Shown piece by piece: positions 58,101-64,000 of a stretch of 64,000 bases of DNA (position 1 is its first letter; every line of letters begins with the position of its first letter). Origin of the DNA: Carposina sasakii (Eukaryota > Arthropoda > Insecta > Lepidoptera > Carposinidae); NCBI GenBank assembly GCA_014607495.2, contig CP053167.1, forward strand, positions 10,974,001 to 11,038,000, in the 5' to 3' direction. The translations under genes and the position numbers were made by a program. The notes under the pieces were generated by a model that was not told the origin of the DNA, did no database searches, and saw only the letters and a list, made by a program, of their open reading frames with translations.

Positions 58101-58291
58101 GAGCCGCCGGGCACTTGGGGCCTTCCTAGTTTACTACTCATGGGGGGGGGTTTAGACCGTAACCCGCCACGCTGGTCCAATGCGTGTTGGCGGGTCGCCA
58201 GAGCCTCGTTCGTTGTTCTGCAGGGTGCACCGCGAGCAGGTGAGGATGGCTTGGGTCCCGTTAGAAGTTATATGGGACCCCATACACCCCA
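55117..58291 (-). mobile_element. RTE-clade non-LTR retrotransposon, near full length, 3175 bp
   Basis: Flanked by an 11-bp direct repeat atttaaaatat (55106-55116 and 58292-58302), a target duplication. On the minus strand it starts ttggggtgtatggggtccca, carries one ORF, and ends in the RTE tail with a gatgatgatgatg microsatellite, standard for RTEs. It lies upstream of the first Nbea exon of this window, same orientation as Nbea. It is the source family for the truncated copies at 34622 and 45862 and for the small tails throughout. Confidence 0.94.
55289..58141 (-). CDS. RTE endonuclease-reverse transcriptase, C-terminus disrupted
   Basis: About 950 residues from ATG 58141 (MSSKLGRPQVPG; the longer frame to 58180 opens with TTG). 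N-terminal apurinic-type endonuclease: LVTYNARTL, VGLSEVRRQG (Glu), VIQVYAPTS, VVMGDFNAKLG (Asp, Asn), NEIDFILTTD, GSDHRMVRG (Asp-His). Reverse transcriptase: NNKAPGDDGITTELL, YRPISLLSHVYKLFSRV, PEQAGFRKGFSTIDHIHTLR, LAFVDYEKAFDSI (Asp), LQRGVRQGDVISP, LRFADDIVVMAES (catalytic FADD). C-terminal zone RAMERAMLGISLRDRIR. Resembles lepidopteran HmRTE-type proteins of ~990 aa. Compared with the two truncated copies, 8 extra bases near 55272-55285 shift the frame right after KVLEWIPR and remove the last ~55 residues, now in another frame (55128 onward). Confidence 0.93.
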   Translation of the reverse strand: MSSKLGRPQVPGGSGGDTGVSDRRRSSAGARGAKNPRAGSNCTTTNASKMDHRRGLSLVTYNARTLKEDTKLDELEEEMSKLRWDIVGLSEVRRQGEDTITLKSGNLLYHREGDHKSQGGVGFIVHKSLVNNIESITSVSSRVAYLILRVSKRYSLKVIQVYAPTSTHPDDEVEVMYEDISTAIHTSKTHFCVVMGDFNAKLGKRGENELKVGQFGSGDRNPRGQRLADFLEMEGLFMMNSFFKKPPHRKWTWLHPNKHTRNEIDFILTTDRRIFNDVSVINRVKTGSDHRMVRGTLNINVKRERSRLVKSTLRPSSLHIQNPESFQLELTNRFACLEDCMSVDDINNRLVETVHTVGSKFFRPNRRNRPQKLTGHTLNLMAERRAMSLQSSDDAEAYRQLNRRISKSLRHDIRSFNTRCIKETIERNQGSKVFARELSIGQSQLTKLKTEDGSVASTIPEVLREIERFYGQLYTSVAKPVRLGKDPRAKLTRHYTEDIPDISLYEIRTALKQLKNNKAPGDDGITTELLRAGGTPVLKVLQRLFNSVLLEGVTPEAWNRSVVVLFFKKGDKALLKNYRPISLLSHVYKLFSRVITNRLARRFDDFQPPEQAGFRKGFSTIDHIHTLRQIIQKTEEYNRPLCLAFVDYEKAFDSIETWAVLRSLQRCHIDHRYIEVLKCLYSNATMSVRVQERSTEPISLQRGVRQGDVISPKLFTNAVEDAFKLLEWKGLGININGEYITHLRFADDIVVMAESLKDLSTMLDGLNRVSQQVGLKMNMDKTKIMSNVHVPPTPVLVGSSMLEVVDEYVYLGQTVKLGKSNFEKEVTRRIQLGWAAFGKLRSLFVSKIPQSLKTKVFNQCVLPVMTYGAETWSLTMCLIKKLRIAQRAMERAMLGISLRDRIRNEEIRRRTKITDIAERSSKLKWQWAGHIARRTDGRWSRKVLEWIPRW

Positions 58292-58302
58292 ATTTAAAAT
58301 AT

Positions 58303-61005
58303 ACTGTGATCTTACTAACTTAGTTGTTATTTACATAGTTTCTAATAATAATACAATATAAGATCTATTGTGATTAGGTCAGTGAAAATATTGAATTTGT
58401 TATTTAACGATATAAAAATTAATATATATTTTTTAGCTTAATTAAGTTAAAAATCGTTCAGATGCAGGAAGAAAATGGTAATAGCTGAAATGGATCTCTC
58501 TTCTAGACTTCAATGGTCTGGGATTACTAAACTTCTGTCAATATATCATATTCCGTAGCTCTATACCTAATACATAATGATTACTTTATAAATAAGAGTG
58601 CTCAAATCAGTTGGTCCATGTCAAGCCCAACAATAAGTCGATTGTCATCCAAAAAAGTACCAAAAGTTTCGCAGGGAGGATATTACCAATCCATATAATT
58701 TTCAATCGGCCCGTGGGCGACAGCAACATAGTTGTAAAAATCAGTGGCACAAGGCCACGTCACAAGGGGGCCACTCTTGCATCATTGACCTTTGGGGACC
58801 TCCACCAAAGGGCATCTGACAGATGTGGATGACTGTCAAGGGCATTTCCGAAAGGTGTAAGTAATAAAAAAGACATGACTATAATTAAGTAAATGCACAA
58901 TGTTTTAATTTAGCGTAATGCTAATGAAGTGTAATGTTAACATTTCTGTGTCCGACACAAAATGTCACGCAAATTGAAAATTAATAAAGCTGTTTATTTA
59001 GTAGATAATGACACGCCATTATGTTGCATAACCTAATTAGCATTTAACCATTTATTACGAAGTGGGTGTAATTATATATTGTTGTACGTTTATAGGACGC
59101 AACTTTTATAAAACATACTGTCGTCGTGACAGTGGAGGTAGATACGTGTACTTGGGCTTCGGGCTATTACAAAAGGTTTAGATACTCTCATGTTTTTATT
59201 GGGCCCCTAAAAAAGGTAAGGTACAAGGTAAATAGAAAATTCTATGGAAAAATTGTCCCCTCCAATCCACCAACCAACATACCAACTGTTTAATGTTCCG
59301 GATTGTAAGGATTTTCATTTAATTTAAAATATACCACGTCTGTTACACCCTGTAGGTAAGGTATCATCAGTTATTTCCAATTTCACTATTTCATAAGTGA
59401 CAAACTAGCTAGTGTAATATAATTAATCAATAAATATTAAAATGCTATAGACTAGATGAAGACAGACATAAAATTCAGGCAGTGCATTAACTTTCGCCTT
59501 CACTTCCGACGTCTGAGTGTGTGTCAAGGCCGGGCATTGACACATGCGCAGGCGCAGAATGGTGCGCATATCGTGTAGACCAAGAGGCGCGCACTGAAAA
59601 CGCCTACAACTTACATAACAGCTACCATCATCAGCTTTGGCGCAAAATTTAGTGTAATTTGTGGTTTTTAAAATTTCCAAAATGTCTAGTAGTATGAAGA
59701 GTTAGTAAAATTGAGGAAAGAAACATAATAGTCATGGAGGAAGAGAGAATGATTCACTTACCTACCTATAAACAAAATATATTTACATTTTTTTATCGAC
59801 AATAGTGCATTGTTAGGTGTCTGTTACGTATCTACAAAAATGTAACAAATTGTCTTAGTTACATATTTGTATTGTTTATCCTTTTTAGTCTCTTAGTATA
59901 CTTAGTACTTATCAATAACTACATAATTGCATACTTGTATGTTTTGTCATTTGCAACTCTACATATTTTAAATTCATTCTATACTATACTACGCACAAAC
60001 ATTAAACAATACAGTGAATTTATAGTTACGCAGCCAATGCATAAAAGTGACATTATCTATTAATGAGCTTTCTTCCAGCAAACCCAAAAACTTAATATGT
60101 TACACTGTTACTGAGGGCACATCATGTGCGTACATAAAAAAGAAACAAACTTTTATAAAATTATTAATAAACAAACTTTTACTAATACATTAGTAAAACC
60201 TAAAATAATAACAGTAACATAATTATTTTATGAATAATAAAATGAGAATGGGCAATTTAATTACATAATAGTCAGCTATGTAAAACAATTTAATTAAATA
60301 CAAATAAGGTCACATGAAGCTAATTATAACCAACACCTTATGAAGCCATAAATTATAAAAAATCTATTTTTATCTGGACCGGAAAGGTTCCGCATAAGAT
60401 CGTGAGATTTTACTGGATTTAACATACAAACAAACAACTTTATTTAACTAGGAAATGTTGAATATGTTTTTTGGGGCATATTATGAAATCATATAAATAT
60501 GAATAAAGCAAGGTGAAGGAAACAATACCTTGGACCCACGCGATCGTAAAGAAAATATTATTATTATTATTATTATTACCAATACTGTTTATTTCTCAAG
60601 AACAGATGCTAAATTAGACAAAGGTGAAAATTCTGGGTCATTTTTATATGATAATGTATTTTGCGAAATTTTGTGGGCAAGGATTCTTCCAAGATTAGCA
60701 AAAAGTATCAAATAATTTTATTAATTCCTATTGAATTGTTTCTAAATACTAATCATTTGGTTTAAAATAGTTGAGTTAAAAATTATTTGTTAGTAAGTAA
60801 ATACAGATATATAGATATATTAAAAATATCGAGTATTATTTTAGACGCTGTTATTAAAAAACATCTAAATCTAAAGTTAAGACACTGTTAAAAATTAGGT
60901 ACATTTGACAGCAAATTTCATTCATGGTATATATGTCAAATGAAGACAATATTTAGCTAGAACAGTGTTTTGAAATTATTTTGCGAATACGACTCGTGTT
61001 CGTAG
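58303..61005. other. No gene recognised
   Basis: AT-rich DNA, probably further neurobeachin intron. A GC-richer patch at 59490-59590 shows no splice-coherent exon. A (TTA)n microsatellite lies at about 60550-60580. 'gttacaccctgtag' at 59343 is a lone MITE end. Confidence 0.4.
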
Positions 61006-61007
61006 TA

Positions 61008-61606
61008 AGGAATTTGCCAATTTAATAAGGTAACTTATATTAATGTATGAGACAGAAAGTTACCTTTTGTTACCTTGTTATATTGGCAAATTCCTGTTTC
61101 GGCAGGAAATTGAAGAATTATTAGTTAGAGCTTATTTAATGGTTATAGGTTTAATAAACATCGGGTAGGTAGAGGTAAGTACGTATATATGTAATAAAAA
61201 TAAACAATGCAGTATTGGCGCCGATGGCGGGCGATACTCGTACAGGAAATGTAACGCTAAACTTCCTATGCATGATCGGATTTACCTTCCGAGAGGAAAC
61301 GGGCTGAATGGAAAGCTGCACAATTGCGTTTGTATTTATTATTGTTAACTGCTTAAATTGCGATATTCCTAGATAAAGATAGCTAGATAGAGATAGTCCT
61401 AACAACCGATAATACCCATTTACTTACAAATAAATGAGCCATATATAATGTAAACATTGAAATAATTATTTTGTTGTTTTCTGACAATACTGTTCGTTTT
61501 TAGGTAGCCATATCTTTTAGTGAAATTACGGATAATAAAATTACTGACTCTTATATATAAAAAACTAGCAATCGAAAAAATGTAGTCATTACATTTTTCC
61601 GATTGC
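61008..61606. repeat. Two small inverted repeats / hairpins
   Basis: 61008-61096: arms aggaatttgccaattta... and ...tattggcaaattcct enclosing gtaac/gttac blocks, a short foldback. 61568-61606: arms gcaatcgaaaaaatgta and tacatttttccgattgc (one mismatch) with a 5-nt loop. No gene in the intervening DNA. Confidence 0.65.
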
Positions 61607-62108
61607 CTTTATTTATTTAAATAATTTATTATTTGAATTGTTAATACAGAGTAGTCCGTCTGTAGCATATACAGGATGATTTTTGGTTGTCAACGTTCCC
61701 GAAAACTACGGAATCTCCTCATCATCACGATCATTTTTCTCCATGGAAGCATACCTGGGAAGTGTCTGGTTTCCAAAATATTAGGGTCCAAAGTTGAGTA
61801 AATAGACTGCGTTTTTCTGCATAAATGCACATAGACGCGCGTAGCTAGTTTTTTTCACGAGAAATAATTAATATCTGTCTATAAAAAAACTAACATAAAC
61901 ACTAGACACTATAAATTTCGCCCGACAAAGTAATAAATAAAAAAATAAAAAAAAAATCCCAGCATTTTTTTTGGCATAAACTTACTTTATTTGATGTATA
62001 GAGGGTGGCCATGAAAAAACACCCTATATATGCAACCGGCCTATAACTACAAGTAAAGTAGATATAATCGTGTACAAAATTATCCGTAAGTAAATAGCAC
62101 GATCTCTA

Positions 62109-62459
62109 CAGGATGTAACAAAAAGGGTATGTTAAGGAAAGCTATGAATATACTCGTAGCCCATTATAAAGAACCTTTTATTATTTTTATTAATTTGTAT
62201 ATGTATTAAAGGTGATTATGGAATTATTTTTCTAAAATAAATTATTATTATTATTATTCCCAAAATTTAAGACTCGAAATCACATGTTTATTTTTCAAGA
62301 TTGTATGAACATTCCTGACTTGTTTAGGAATTCTCCATACCTACTAACTGGAAAAATAAATATGTATTTAATTTCGAGTCTCAAATTTTGGGAATAGGTT
62401 TTCTATAGTGGGCTATTTTCATATCTTTTCGCTTAACATAAGCCCTTTTTTTTACAGTG
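62109..62459. mobile_element. TA-flanked MITE (family of 6958-7137), with insert
   Basis: Left end caggatgtaacaaaaagggt after TA (62107-62108); right end ...acataagccc...ttttttacagtg before TA (62460-62461). Internal 'gactcgaaatcacatgttta' and 'ttcgagtctcaaattttggg' match the family. About 90 bp of extra AT-rich sequence with (tta)n widens it. Confidence 0.8.
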
Positions 62460-62461
62460 TA

Positions 62462-63226
62462 TCACACATTTTAATATTCAGTTGCCTCTAAACCTGCACA
62501 GGTTTGTGGACGCAATGACATTCCCTTATTCCATTTGTACAAGACGACATTTAGTATACTATATAGGTATACATAAGTAGGTACATCAAGAAACAACATT
62601 CATTACAAATAACATTAGATCAAGGAACAATTATGTGCATATTTCAATAGAAGATTTTGTTCTGTTCGTAAATACTGAACTTCTGAAGACTTTTGTTACA
62701 CCTGTATATTGACTGATGACATTAAATACATTTTACGATATCATATCAGTTAATTGTGCTTTTCTTTATTGGAATGAGAATAATCTAATAATGCTTTGCC
62801 TATATACTCGTACCCAGCTAATAATAAAACCTTAACAGGTATCGCGTGGTAGATTAGCGTTAACAGTTTACAACGACAATTTTTTGAAAATAAATAGAGC
62901 ATATTTATGTTAAGGAAAAAATATAGAATAACTTAACGTCAGTTGTAACTTTTAAAATGCTTTGATTTTTCTTACATGACGTGTGTCAAGTATTAAGTAC
63001 GCTAGTTACTCAATGAAAACACTAGAACAATAATCTATGGCTTTACATGTTCAGGGGAAGAACGTGTCACGACGTGACGTCATTCGTTTACGACGCCCGG
63101 TTTTCAGTGTCACGCACACGAAACGCGAGGTGTATACTAAATAAGTTAATAATTTTCTTTGTTTGACACGTTAATGCTCATTTTATTGTATACGGAAACA
63201 GTTAAAACGGAATATAAGTAGTTTTT
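62462..63226. other. No gene recognised
   Basis: AT-rich DNA. Nothing with coding signature or clear repeat structure was seen on either strand. Confidence 0.4.
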
Positions 63227-63751
63227 GACGCTCGCCCGACGCCGACGTTCAAAAGACGCTCAGAAGACGCTAGTGTGGGGGGATCTTACATGTGATTTGA
63301 CAACGCACGAAAATGTGGGTATATTGTGGGCATAAAATTATTAAAAAAACTTTTTTTCAAATCTATCCTAGTTACATTAACTAGACGAGGCTCTGGCACT
63401 AAGGTCTTAAAAGTAATACTACATTACTAGAGGACTTAAGTTTGCTCCAATAGCAAGCCATCATTCTCGTGCGTTGTCAAATCACATGTAAGATCCCCCC
63501 CACACTAGCGTCTTCTGAGCGTCTTTTGAACGTCGGCGTCGGGCGAGCGTCAGCGCGGCGTCGACGCAACGTCGGCGCTGAGTGGAAGCCAAACGCTGTA
63601 ATTAAGCTACGTGAGCGTCGCGTCGACGCAATGCCAGCGTTTTCTGCCATATAATAAAACGACGCAACGTTTGCACTGCGTAATTACAACGTTCTATGCG
63701 TCGACGCTGCATCGACGCCGCGCTCTCTAACTCTCTGACGCGGGTCTCTAA
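63227..63751. mobile_element. Near-perfect 84-bp foldback with GACGC-rich flank
   Basis: Arms 63227-63310 and 63467-63551 are reverse complements differing by one base in a G-run; a 156-bp AT-rich spacer separates them. Arms contain repeated gacgc/gcgtc. The right side continues to about 63750 with many more gcgtcgacgc-type motifs. Likely a MITE or foldback transposon; target duplication not resolved. Confidence 0.8.
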
Positions 63752-64000
63752 CCGCTATTGACGGGAATGTAACGACAACTAATGTCAATGTGAAATGATA
63801 TTACATTGTCTATGCACCCTGCACTACCTGAAAAGGGGTGTGTAATTTCCACACTTCTGCCCAACCTCTTTGGGGATCTTAAATCTAGTAGGTATATCAT
63901 GTATCCCAGTTAATTTCAGAGTAGGTTAGTGTTGAAAAAATATCTTCTTATGTTTTAGTATTTACAGACAGAAATGCTTATCGATACAATATTACGATAT

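Noticed and set aside
57825..58361. 178-codon + strand ORF
   Set aside because: Antisense of the RTE endonuclease N-terminus and 5' UTR.
59423..59680. 85-codon minus-strand ORF in a GC-richer patch, considered as a further neurobeachin exon
   Set aside because: No BEACH or upstream neurobeachin motif and no splice pair in matching phase.

Overview
This is eukaryotic nuclear DNA from an insect, almost certainly a moth or butterfly. The genes are split into short exons with GT-AG introns in AT-rich sequence. The dispersed repeats are typical of Lepidoptera: RTE-clade endonuclease/reverse-transcriptase elements whose 3' ends recur as 'cagtccactgctggac'-type fragments, tRNA-derived SINEs, a mariner, a DD41D Tc1/mariner-like element, a hAT, and many foldback MITEs. 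No database search was possible. All names come from recognising protein motifs in the sequence, and all exon edges come from splice signals plus phase continuity.

Layout. (1) 1-10.45 kb, + strand: the 3' two-thirds of PCF11 (pre-mRNA cleavage complex II), seven coding exons. One intron carries a mariner (2464-3757), a 2.66-kb DD41D element with ~628-bp inverted repeats (4298-6953) and an abutting MITE. (2) 11.85-13.40 kb, - strand: mitochondrial asparaginyl-tRNA synthetase (NARS2), complete in three exons and convergent with PCF11. (3) 13.46-14.71 kb: three tandem ~410-bp repeat units in the divergent NARS2/TMEM33 promoter region. (4) 15.68-20.50 kb, + strand: TMEM33 (Drosophila Kr-h2), five coding exons, whose last codons and stop are amplified downstream into a 67-bp minisatellite. 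(5) 24.96-27.10 kb, - strand: ribosomal protein S3, complete. (6) 32.80-55.06 kb, - strand: the 3' part of a neurobeachin/rugose gene, 13 exons coding the BEACH domain and the WD40 propeller; the 5' part lies beyond the window or was not recognised. Its introns hold 5'-truncated RTE copies, a hAT relic with a perfect 8-bp target duplication, a near full-length RTE with an 11-bp target duplication (55117-58291), a retro-fragment with telomere-like (TTAGG)n sequence, a decayed copy of one WD40 exon, and a candidate + strand 5' exon of an unidentified gene (about 51.8-52.3 kb). (7) 58.3-64 kb: no gene recognised; repeats include a near-perfect 84-bp foldback at 63.2-63.6 kb.

The five genes are housekeeping or neuronal genes acting in separate processes (mRNA 3'-end formation, mitochondrial translation, ER/nuclear-envelope membrane shaping, cytosolic translation, vesicle trafficking). 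I see no operon-like or co-functional system. The unusual content is in the repeats: the TMEM33 stop-codon minisatellite, four tandem tRNA-Lys primer-binding-site-like motifs at 34.1 kb, the long-TIR DD41D element, and the small lesions that appear to disable the mariner and RTE proteins.
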